From Blastomussa wellsi (taxonomy: Eukaryota; Cnidaria; Anthozoa; Scleractinia; Plerogyridae), in assembly GCA_947652115.1 (NCBI GenBank), contig OX393568.1, positions 21,617,831 to 21,681,830 on the forward strand: 64,000 bases of DNA, in the 5' to 3' direction. The translations under genes and the position numbers were made by a program. Position 1 is the stretch's first letter. Each line of letters opens with the position of its first letter. Positions 47,144 through 59,300 of this stretch are shown here, in pieces. Under the pieces are notes generated by a model that saw nothing but the letters and a program-made list of their open reading frames with translations, did no database searches and was not told where the DNA came from.

Positions 47144-50100
47144 TTACAAGGACATCTCTTTCTTCACACACTGCTTGAAACCTTGCCAGCCACTTCTATC
47201 TGAGGCGGGAACCTGTTTACATAGGAGATTTCTTTTAAATTACCACTTTGGATAACGAGCCATAGATTGTCCATTGTCATCAGTTTCATACCACCCAACG
47301 TGAAGTTTAACAGCCAACAGGAAATGATTATGAACCATCATCCCCTCGCTCATAATTAGACATGAAATAGATACATCAACAAGACGCAAAAAAGATACAT
47401 TAAAGGATTAACGAATTAACGACTCTTAACCCATGACCCTGTCACTCACAGCGAGACTTTTTCAGTGACAATGGTATCCCCAAACCCCGACATTCATCTT
47501 TTATTATAAGATTTGTTGTACGACTTCGCAGCCATATTTGAGTAACGGTTAAACTTTCCACCACACTTCACACTGTTGACATCATTTGACAGGCATAATA
47601 GTTACAACTGATAAAGATTACTCTGAACAAAAAATCTTATCTTTTGAGCCAAACTTTCAATGAGATACTTTTTGACAGCAACGTGGGCCAAATTAAATAA
47701 AGCGCAGATTTTCGCTCAAAAGAATTGTTTAATGCATCATTCCACCCCAGCATAGCTAACGAACAAACTTTTAAAACTTGAATATCGCTTGGATAGACAG
47801 AGCGCTTTAACCGCTTTTTTATAAATAGATCTCTTTTTAACTTTATCTAGTTTAATGTTTGTAAGGAAAGTAATCCTTTTTAGATGATTTTCTCTTTCTG
47901 TTGTATTGTAAACTTGCACGTATGTTTGCAAGTGTTTAGTTTCATTTTATCAATAAAGATTTATCAATCAATCATAACGATTCGACCTCAGACTATTCTA
48001 ACCACGATGAATAAACCATTAAAATTCCAATTATAAGCTAAAAGTAGCGATCATTAACCAAAATACTCCACGCTTTTGACAGTTTGAAAAAGACACAAAA
48101 TTGATACAGTAAAAGATTTGCTCTCTCTGCCAAGAGTGTCGCACTTGACCTTTATAGGGAGCACAAAAATTCCAATTATGAGGAAACGAGCCAAGACACT
48201 TCAAAATTTGACAATATGATGAAAACGCCTCGAGATGGATACAGTAAAAGATTTACAGTCTTGCACTTGAACTCGACCCTTTTGAAACAACACAGAAGTC
48301 TAGTAGTGTACGTTATATAATTCACACCAATAGTACCTTACCCGACGCATGTTTAAGTTTGCTAGTGTCACATTTCAGTAAAGACCATGCACGTTTGCAC
48401 ACTCGGAAGTTGTTTAGAATACACTCTTTATGGTTAATAATCGAAGCCAATTGCCGATAGCAATCAATGAAAGTCGATAAAAAAAAATTGCGCGTGTCGA
48501 TTGCTTGCTATCGATAACGATTGATTTATCAATTAGTATCGATTTTTGTAGAAAGCTATTTTCGTCGTTTCACAAATACATGCTAGTACGATTTGTGCTG
48601 TAGAGCGCTGTAATGTTGTATTGATACCAGAGCTGGTCTGATCTAATCTCAGCGGATAGTTTTCCTTCTCGCAGGTGATTTTCGTAACGGAAGGACCGTG
48701 TTGAACTTCCTTGTTTCGATACGGTTGTCACCAAGGCTAGAATTACTTCACACGCGAGCAAGGAGCCCCGAAAGGTGAGCATGACAAGTCTAAAATAAAG
48801 CTCCGCTAAAATAAAGAAGTAAAAGGTAAAACCTTTTAGCCCAACTGCCTCATAGTTCCCGGCGCTTAACGCCGGTTTCTGTAACATGAAGTGGTTATAT
48901 AGGAGTATTCATTTGCTACTCCATCCGGATGTGATGGTAGACTATGGCAAGCTACCCCGTGTATATGCATTACGTCAGATTACCCCAACAGTTTGCCGGT
49001 ACCCATTTATACTCCGGGGTAGAGAGAGGCACTGTGAGAGTTAAGTGTCTTGCTCAATGACTCCGACCGGGGCCCGAACCCGAAACTTTCGACCAGACAT
49101 CCAACACACTAACCATTAGACCCCAGCACCTCCCACTGTCAAAATAAATCACTGTTTATACTGCTACAAGCATCCCACGATAAGAGATTTTTAAATTTTG
49201 CTGGTCGAGAGATTAGCACTATGCTCTACAGCGAACACTGCGAACTTCCACTTACTATTGAAAGCCTTGAACTATTATAAATAACTCCAACAATAAAATG
49301 GAGACCAACAAACAAAAACAGAAACAACAGCAACAACAAAGAGAAAGAAAACTAAGCAAGGTAACACGATGTTTCATCTCTCCATTATCAGACGTCCCCA
49401 GCATCTATTTGCAACTTACCCCGAATCCTCGTTTGACGCGGTCCTTCATCAATTCTATAAACTCGCCATAACTTAATTTGCCATCACCTAGAGGACGACA
49501 AAAACAGAGATCAATTCCTAAACGTAAACTCGCATATCTAGCTCTAGAAATTCCAACTATTGAAAACAATTGCAGTGAAATGGCAAGAAATGTTCTCTAA
49601 ACGGCCGGATCCTGTGGCGGTCATCTGGATTTTTCAGAATCACACCGACCCAACTTTGAAAAGCTAATACTTCACTGTCTGAACATGCCCGTTCTGGGGA
49701 ATTTATTCAATCCTTGGTAAATGCACGAGTTAGCTTGCTCGACCGACCTCAGACAAGTATTAGCCTGCTTTAATTTCAAAGTTGGGTTGGTGTGGTTCTG
49801 AAAAATCCAGTTGACCCACCGCCAAAAATGGCAAGTCAACCGCAAGGGACATCTGTTCCTGGTAGTCTGAAAGGCGGATCTTATACCTAAAGGATACATT
49901 TTCTTGGAACATCTTTCTTATATTAGAATACCTGTTCTTATTCTTTCGAATACTCCAACGCGGAAAATCTCGACCCTCCCCCTATAGAGCGTTTTCACGT
50001 GACGTCATAAAATTCTAAAATCCAAAACCAAAGAGCCACCAGACATCAGCATCAGGCATAAGAGGTGCTAAATTTATATATTATATGTGTACAACTTTTC

Positions 50101-50322
50101 AGCTCAACAGCGTCCTTCGTTTGGAAACTAGCGCAATTTGAATTTCAGTGTTATGGCGCTGTGTGATTTAGCCATTTTAGAAGTTTGAGTATTAGGAAAA
50201 GTGTTTATATGAACATTTGTTTGTTCAAAATAGGTAACCAGTCGCCTAGATAACCAAAGCAAACTCCAGATGTTTACACTATTTCCGGCTGCCATGTTGG
50301 TGTTCCATTGAGGTACACCAAT

Positions 50323-50357
<35 letters not shown>

Positions 50358-53300
50358 GAGACATTTCGACCAATATCTGAAGTTTGGAATAACGCACACG
50401 CCTGAAACTTGGGGAAGTGTTTTCTTTACTTATATTCTATAATGCCGTAGTTTGTTGACTCTGTCCACTGAATAGTTTTCAATTTATTTCTTTTGGTCAC
50501 GTGAGTGAAAACGCTGTATAGGAAGCACACATAGGGTGGGGAGAAGAAGGGGGGAGAGGGGGGGGGTCTGGTGTTTTACTGCATACCCGGTTAGGTCCGC
50601 ACGGCGAAGCCTCCCCTTATATAAGTACCCCGCCCGTACCCTTTCTCTGAGCTATGATACCGAAAATGGCTCACCGTCTTTATCGAACAGTTCAAACACG
50701 ATGTGCACCACGTACGGGTCCAGTTTGCTACCAGTGGATATATAAACAGCTCTCTGGAATTCCTCTGTGAAGTGAAGGAGACCAGATTAGTAACTGTTAT
50801 TTGATATCGTAATATTGACTCCCTTATTTTCAACAAGTTGAATTCAGTCAGGACCTCACTGCTCTAGCTGCAAATGTCATTGACTGTCGAGGCTGCAACC
50901 TATGCCAAGAATGACTGGTAAGGTAAGGTAAGTCTGCAGTCGGGCCAAGTGACCCATCAGGCCGGAGCTTATCCCGGTTTCTGTAGCATGAAGCGACAGA
51001 GAGTATTTCTACTCCCCCCTGGATGGGATGCTAGTCCATCGCAGGGTTACCCCCCAGCAGTAAATTCGCCGGTACCCATTTATACACCTGGGTGAAGAGA
51101 GGCACTGTGAGAGTAAAGTGTCTTGCCCAAGAACACAACGCAGTGGCCCGGCCAGGACTCGAACCCGGACCGTCCGATCCAGAGTCCAGCGCACTAACCA
51201 TTAGGCCACTGCGCCTCCCAGAATGACTGGCCGTTTACATAATTTTAACAATTGATACACATAATTTTATCTTTTTATCAATGGACAAATTATCAGGTGT
51301 AAAGAAGTATTAAATATTCTTGGGTGCGTGAAGTTTCTGTGCTTTCAGCTGCTTGTCATATCTCGTGCTAGTATCGCTGTTAATTCATGAAAGAGAAACA
51401 GGTTTGGGCGGTGTTAGACATCCTAATTGCGCCTAAAAACCCTGTGATTTACTTTAATACCGTAATCATTGTTTCCTGATGTTCAAAAAGATTTTATAAC
51501 ATGCAATGTAACTTCATAAATACGAGTCTACAAGGTAAAGATAAACACCTGGCGGGAGTTGGAAAAGGACGTTAAAAGAACTAGCCACACATGGGAACAA
51601 CTTGAAAGGATAGCTCAGGAAAGAGGAGAATGGAGAAACATTGTTGGTGGCCTATGCTCCGGGAGGAGCAATGGTTCAAAGTAAGTAAGTAAGTGTAACT
51701 TCATAAATACGAGTCTACAAGGTAAAGATAACGCTAAGAAAAAGAAATGCAAAAAGGAATAAAAAGGAAGGAAACGTACTGAGTTACGCTTGCCTATGAT
51801 TAGTTTAAGATCCTCTGCGAAGTACCCTGCGAGGTCCCTTAGATCTTCCTAGATAAGTCGGGAAGAGGAAGGGATCTTCCCGACTTATCTAGGAAGATTG
51901 AAGGGACCTCGCAGGGTACTGCGAAGCCAAGAGTTCGTGACTTTTAACGGGAACAAAATAAAATAAAAACGCATATTAGACTTTTTTGTCTAACGTATAA
52001 ACAAAATCTACATTCGCGCTTTGCATCGAAGGAATGGAAAATTTTATGATTGCTTTTCGATATAAACTGAATTAAAACACAAAATTTTCCACGAATGTAA
52101 AAATTGCCGTGAATCGAGAAAATCGACAAATTGATATAAATCAAATTGATGTAAATCATAGCAGTACATCGCACATAATTTGCAAAAATCGGGACAATCA
52201 AGTGGTTACACCATCATTTCAAATAATATATCAGGCCTCGTTCATGGCGCTCGGAGGCGAGTGAAAGAAAACCCGCCCGAGCGAAGAGCGATTTCTGGTC
52301 GCGCGAAAGTTGGGGCAAGACAGATCATAACAGCTCTTCGATCGCTTGGGAACGCTTGCTACGCAGACTAAGACCGAAGTTGTAAATCATTTTGAACAAG
52401 GCTTTCCTGTATTTACTAAAAGAAACGAAATCTGTCCACGAGCCCGCAAGTAATTAGAAACGAAATAACTCAAACAAAGTCATACAATCCAGGTATACCG
52501 ACAAACCGCCTCGTTTACTCGAGATGGATTTCGGGAAAGCGAATTTTTTAAATCTGTTGAAGTCAAGTCTATTCGATGAATACGCGATGAAGAAAACTTA
52601 AATTGCTTGAAATACATTAACTGATAATAATATTCTGATAAAATAATAACAAGTCCTTGTTTTAAATATTGCCACTCAAATTTGATTATTTTGCATTATG
52701 GTTCGGTTATTTTAGCATAAGCATTTCCGTTTCTACGTTTTCCTATTGCAGTGAAGGGATACCCTTTTTTCCCGCTGTGAAACTTCCATTGCGAAAATAT
52801 GTTTTTTCACAATCTTATGGCAGACACTGAAACCTTTTTGTAAGTAACATGCCGCGTATCTATGCAAAACTTGACGCTTTTGAAGTATGCCCTTTGCACA
52901 GCAAATAAAATTTTAATTGCTGACATGAATAACCCAACAACTTCATTTTTAAAAAAGTGGATCAAATTTTCATTTGTCTATTTAAAAACAAGAGACGAAA
53001 ACTAAATAAACTAAATAAACAAATAAAATAACGAACAAATCAAGTGGTTACTAAATTCAAACTAAACTATATATTCACTGAATCCTCTTTTACGAAGGGC
53101 GCAATCCAAAATGAAATTCTGCCGTTTTAAAATAGAATCAAAGGTAACGAAAACACGACAAGTTAATCGTTTTTTTCTTTGCTTATTTTTCATTACTGTT
53201 GATAATATATTCCCCACTGATATTTACATAAAATTAACGCCAATCGCTAGAACAACAATTAGATGCTTGTTAATCAGCAAACGATTATTGCTTTCAAACA

Positions 53301-56300
53301 ACATGCACCTGTTCACAGTAAAATCAAACATGCAAAACTTTGACCTGTATAAATGGGAAAACATTCGGTTTCCTTGGCACTGAATGAATCTTTCATTGCA
53401 CAGAGAGCAAAGATCTCGCCCCATTTAAAATATGTAACAACTTCTTTGTGATTAACCATAGGTCTAGCGTAACAAACTGAGCAAAATTACGAAAAACGGC
53501 AAGCATTAAACAAGAAAAGCGGTTTGAAGCAATTAAATCTTTCACGTTTCGATCGGCGACTTTGGACGCCTTTTTTTCTCTGCTTAAAATGGCAACAGCA
53601 GAGCAAGAAATCCTTTCTCAAGAGTTACTGGAACGCACCGATGTTTTAGTTGGGTTGGAAAGTGGTTTGATGATCATCATCAACTTCCTAGCCTTCACTG
53701 GTAACACGATGGTTTGCTGGGCTGTGTATCGCAACCAAAGACTTCGCACCATACCGAACATCTATGTAGTAACCCTGGCCATATCAGATGCTCTGATGGC
53801 CGTCCTCTGCATGCCCATGTCTATAGTTCTTCTGCTAACAAGCCAGTGGCCATTCAGTAGGGCTGTCTGTCATTTCCAGGGATTTTTTTGCTTCTTCTGC
53901 GCGCTATACTCGTTGCTACTAATGACTGCAACGGCCGTGAATCGATACTTTCGTGTGGTGAAACCAAGCCTTTACCGTCGGCATTTCAAAGTAAAATCCA
54001 CTTTTCTTTCAGTAGTTGTTATTACACTTGTCGCTGCGGTCGGTGCGGGCCTTTCATCGATGACTCAATGGGCCACATTTATTGTTCATTACGGCAAAGT
54101 TATCTGCTTTATGAACTTCAAATCCCCGCAGCTGGACATGGGCTATATGGCGTATTTAGATGTGTTTTACATCGCCCTTCCTATCGGAATCATTTCCTTC
54201 GCTTATTACAAGATTTTCAAAACTATCGAACAACACAATCAAGAAATGAACAACACAAGACAAGGAGCGACTGCTCGCTTAAACGTGGAAGAAGTGAAAA
54301 TAACAAAGGTGCTATTCGCGTCTGTGATGGCCTTTATTTTATGCTGGGGACCTATCGCAATTATCGACCAAGTTGACTCGTACACAGGACACAAAGCTGT
54401 AATCCCAAGACAGGTCTTCTTGTTATACATATATCTCGGCTTTGGAAGTTGTTCCATAAACCCCTTCATATACGGCGTCATGAATAGAGCCTTTAGATCA
54501 GAGTTTCTGCGAGTGTTAACTTTCTGGAGAAGGAGAAATGAAGTCGTTCCTCTTCGCTGTTTCGCAGGTCCCACGGCTTCTACGCGATACGATCCAAAAC
54601 GCGCTGATCAATTTTAATACTGTATTTTCTTGCTGAATTATGATATTTACGAAAAGAGTAATTTAAAAAGTTTAGAATGCATGTTCACAATAATATTAAG
54701 ATGAGAAAAACTGAGTTAATAGACGAATCTATAACTGTACACTTTGCTGCGTAATGGAGTTCTTCCGTGACGATATTGTTGGTATAAAACTATTAGAAAA
54801 TGAGTTCTCTCTGATTATCCTGGCTCGCCTCGATTATTGCTGTTGTTCACAAAATATTATGAAATACATATTCAGTTTAGTCGGAGATTTAAAATAATAA
54901 TAAAAATAGGTAAATCATTTTATTAAAGTGTTGATGTATTAAGCACCGCTGAGTGTGCTAATTGTTGTCATTGTAAATAAGCAAACATATATATATCAGC
55001 AGAAAATACTCAGATATTTTGCAAGTTAAAAATAACAAAGGGATGAACTATTCTAGTGTATTAGCTCTTTCAGTTGTTATATTTAATAGTTCCTATTTCT
55101 TCAACGAGGGGCACAATTTGCAAAGGTTATTTTCGCCCCGCTTCCTCTTACTAATTCACCGGTCAAATCTTGATACTTAGTTATATTTGGTGTTATATAA
55201 TAACCAAATCAATGCGCGCGCTCTGATTGGTCAATCAGCTATGGTTTATTGTGCCAGTAAACTCATGGAAAAATCGCGCGTCTTCTGAATTATTATATAA
55301 AAGCAATAGACCACAAGTTTCTATGGTTTATAAGCTGATAAACCACTTGGGATGTTGGAAGAACACTCGAAGAATTCGTAAATCACTCGCCTGCAGCTCG
55401 TGATTTACAAATTCTTCTCGTGTTCTGCCAACATCCCGCGTGGTTTATCAGCTTATAAACCATAGAAACTTGTGGTCTATTGCTTAATTAAAGACAAGAG
55501 TTTCAGGCCGCATTCTATATTGGAGAGGAATCCGAATATAAATTCAGCTGTTCAAGACGAAATTGCACAGAATGGATAACACCTTGTTTTGCATAAAGTC
55601 AAAAACGAATATGTCTCCAAGGTTTAAGTGTAATTTTCACAATATCCAACATTAAATTGCGTTTTATTGTGTTCCTAACCTGCGAACAGGCGTTCTTATT
55701 TTTAGTGGCGAGTAAAACAATAATTACCTCTCAACGCAGAAATACATAGAACGCCTGATCGCAGGTTATTGCGTTCCAAGCTGGAACATAAAAGATCGGC
55801 TAATGCCTTATTTTGCATAAAGTCAAAAACAAGTATATATCTAAGGCTTATGTATTATTTTCATGTTATCCAGCGTTAAAATCTGTGGGTTTAAATTTGT
55901 ATACCAGCTGGCAAGCCTCGAACGCTTGTTAATCTACGGTGCGTCCAAGGTACTTTCGCCATTTCAACAAACACGAGAAACGGCTTTTGCCTCTTTAAAA
56001 TTGAAGGGAATTACTATTCCGCCTGCTCACCAACTGATAAATGTCAAACTAATTGAGACGTGATTGCCACAGGGAAAGCACTTACTAACTATAAAGATGG
56101 ATGTTCTTTATATCCGCGCACTTATGATGTTGAAGCGAAGTATTCCAGTACTGATTGGCAACCGAGCAACGTGCAAATTTAATTCCAATTTGCTCGAGCA
56201 CGTTTTCAAGCTCCGTTTGACTATTGCAAAGTTGTGGTTTACAAATTTCGTGGAAAGGATATGCGAGTTTAATGTCTAGAAAAATAGAAGTGAATTTCTC

Positions 56301-59300
56301 GACAATTTTACGGCGTTTTGTCCTGTTGTAACATAAGGAACTCGGGAAGCGAGGAGAGTCCACAAAGATGTTTTAAAAATACTAAAGTACTTGCTTAAGG
56401 CTGTAGCGTTTCTTTTCGGTTTTCTTTGTACATTTTATCTTAAACTGCAAGATGAACTAAATGGTTTTCACTAAAAGTGCTTACGAATAAAACAAAAAGT
56501 AGTTCTAAAATTGATTAATTACACAATTTAATTTTCACTTATTACGTACGGCTTTATTTCTATATCTTATCTTAAATTGCAGGATGAACTCAAATGGCTT
56601 TAATTTCACTAAAAGTTTCTAAAAATAAAACAGAAAGTTGTTCTGGCATTAGAACTATGTAAATCGAATTGTTCCTTGCTCCGAGCTAAACCGAAAAGCC
56701 TTTATTTGGAAATGAGAACTCCAAAAAATCGACACGAGTTTTATGACTTAACACTGTTAATGAGGAAAAGTTGGGCTCTGTAATAATTTTCTTTGTTTCA
56801 CTGTGATTTCTATATTTATATATTAAGTGGAACCTTTTCTACATTGAAGCCATTCGGTGAAAATTGAGCAAAACATCTGCACTCTAATTTGCAAAACACA
56901 CCTACATCGAAACGTCAATTCCATAGGAAAATAATTAATTTGACCCGGATTCAGACAAATGTATCAGTTGATTTATCTATAAAGGCGGCTTCCGTTCGAA
57001 TAATACTGCTTCAAGAAGGAGGAAGCGACAAGACATTTTAGCAAGAAAAAAGCTTTGAGTGATATCAAGGGAAGAGGTAGCCTCCTACGCAGGCGTTATT
57101 AGGGGATTGCGTTACACTTGTCAATCACCTAGGGATCTAAAGGTCCCTAATAACGCCTGCGTAGGAGGCTTGGGAAGAGGGAAATAGCAGGCTTATTAGA
57201 TTCAATAATCTTGATGGATATTATACATTCATGAATGTAGCAGCGACAAAATTGTCATTATTATTTAGTCATTTTGTAGCGGCATTGTGGCGCTTTAAAG
57301 GAGTTACGTCATTCGTAATCCGTCTAAATCTTCTCCATCCTTAACCATCCTTGTTCCGTTTTAGTTTGGTTTCACCTCTTCGGTATTTTTCTTCCTTAGT
57401 AAACCAATAGTTTGAGATTTTCTACGTTTTAAGGGTAATTTGGTTCGCCGTGAAAAATGACCCAAAATATCGCGACGTAGCTTCTTTAAAACAAAGAACA
57501 TCATTAACGAAGGCAAAACGAGATCTCCAAATTATAATAAACACTATAAAATTAAAATAATGTAATACAATGACGTTAGTTTTCAATCAAATTCTAAATG
57601 TAAGGGATACCAAAAAAACTAATTTTATTGCCTCTTTCTGTTAGAGTGATTTAAAATGTACTGTAAATAACAATAAATGAAAAAACTTTGATTCTAATCA
57701 AAAGAAATTCAAGCAACCATTTTAGACATCACCGGCGCGTTAGGTTTCAATCAGAATTGACGAACTACTCTCCCGTAGAACCACAAACTTTAAAAGAAAT
57801 ATGAGCTATGTTTACACGGGACCGGTTCCAAACGGATTCAAATGGATCCGGTCCGAAAATCGAACCGGATAGACCTTCTGTTTACACGGGACCGTTCTGG
57901 AATCGGTCCGGTTCGGTTCGGAACGGTTCCGTGTAAACGGAGCCTGACTTGCTCATATTCCAGACCTTCCTTCACCTATCAGTCGCAACCACTGACTGTT
58001 ATAAATATTCTCCTCACATAAATGAACAAGTTAAATTACAAATTTGAAAACGAGTTTTAAGGACAAATCGTGACGGGCGGTTTAAAATGATGCAGTTCAT
58101 CCGTCCATCTCGACCTGTGGGTTTGAAGGAGGGTTGGAGACCAATTTTTTAGGCGACTTGCCCAGTGGCCTATGACAGCTTTTATCGATCTTACCAGCCA
58201 AAACAATTATTGGCAGACGGCAGTTTCTTTTGCTGGTCGCTTTCAACATGGAAAAGGTCTGCAAAAAGTTGATTAATCACTCGATTGGTTTTTGGTGATT
58301 TCAGCATAATTGAAATAGTGAATTTTTTTATTGGAAAGAAGAAGCCTGGAAAAATCAGGGCTTCAACGGGATTCGAACACGTGAACTCCGCAATTTAACT
58401 CAATAAATTGACCTCGCTCCCAATGTGTGGCATCATAGCTATCGCACCGGTATTTCCGCGCAATGACTCGAATTTAATAACTTGTTTCCTTCTACGTGTA
58501 CAAAGATGCCTGACATTTTTATTGGCCAAAACGGCTAATGAAAACTCCGTGGGGGAAGAGGGGTACTCCCATACATGGGCTATTTATTTATGTGCCGCGG
58601 GATAGGGTGTGGTTTTTTGAGGTTCTCTATCCATAGGGTATCATTTTTGCCCCTTTCGGCATTGTTCCTGGTGCGATCCTTAGATAGGGTATCGAAATTG
58701 TATCGTCTAAAATTGCAATACGTTAGCGGCAAGTGAAACAAAAGAAAAACGGTCTATTTGTTGACCCGTTCTTACCTTTCTTAGTTTCGTTTTTTTTCCT
58801 TGAATAGGGTGTCATTTTTCGGGTTTGGTCCTTAAATAGGGTATCAAATTCCGTTTTCTTTATCCTTATCAAATAGGTTCAGGGTTTAAGAACCTCCGCG
58901 GCACACCTATCCGAAATTTAGGGTAGTACCCTCCCCCCCCGGGGGAAACCAAAACCTACTAACCACAACAGGACTTTTAATCTGTCACTCCTTGTTGAAG
59001 AGCAAAACAGTGATGCGTTGGAGCAACTTTATTATTCCTTCTCCAGAAATTTAACACTCACAGGAACTCAGCTCTAAAGGCTCTATTCATGACGCCGTAT
59101 ATGAAGGGGTTAATTTCTTAAAATAAAACAAAAAACCGGAAATCTTAAAAAGCAGTCACTTAATTCGTGACGAAGCGGACTAAAAATTGGTTCTAATTTA
59201 TAAATTGCGCCAGTTTTGTCAGTCTACAAACCTTGTTCCCGTAGGTTCCGCATTGTTCACAATTATCATAGAAAAAACCAAGAAATAGAGCCTCAACCGA

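Larger units (their letters stand above)
47213..49419. other. Last intron of the MICU-type gene
   Basis: Flanked by gtaagt (minus donor at 49,419) and acag. It holds a LINE-like tail near 47,700-47,985 and a SINE copy at 48,840-49,137. The open frame 48,570-48,887 on the minus strand partly overlaps the SINE and shows no conserved domain. Confidence 0.5.
54618..58989. other. MICU intron sequence downstream of the nested GPCR
   Basis: A polyadenylation-like aataaa lies at about 54,898 and may serve the GPCR. The rest is repeats: foldbacks at 55,301-55,485, 55,676-55,770, 57,079-57,170 and 57,805-57,945, direct repeats near 55,577/55,802 and 56,432/56,567, a MITE-like copy at 57,294-57,491, and repeat pieces at 58,325-58,945. 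No gene is seen. Confidence 0.5.

Noticed and set aside
48570..48887. 105-codon minus-strand open frame inside the MICU intron
   Set aside because: It overlaps the SINE and does not match the expected MICU C-terminus, which is found instead at 47,212-47,144.
53562..53588. Earlier start of the GPCR at 53,562
   Set aside because: That codon is TTG; the first ATG in frame is 53,589 with a good context.
53589..54617. Opsin
   Set aside because: The retinal-binding lysine position in TM7 is Phe285.
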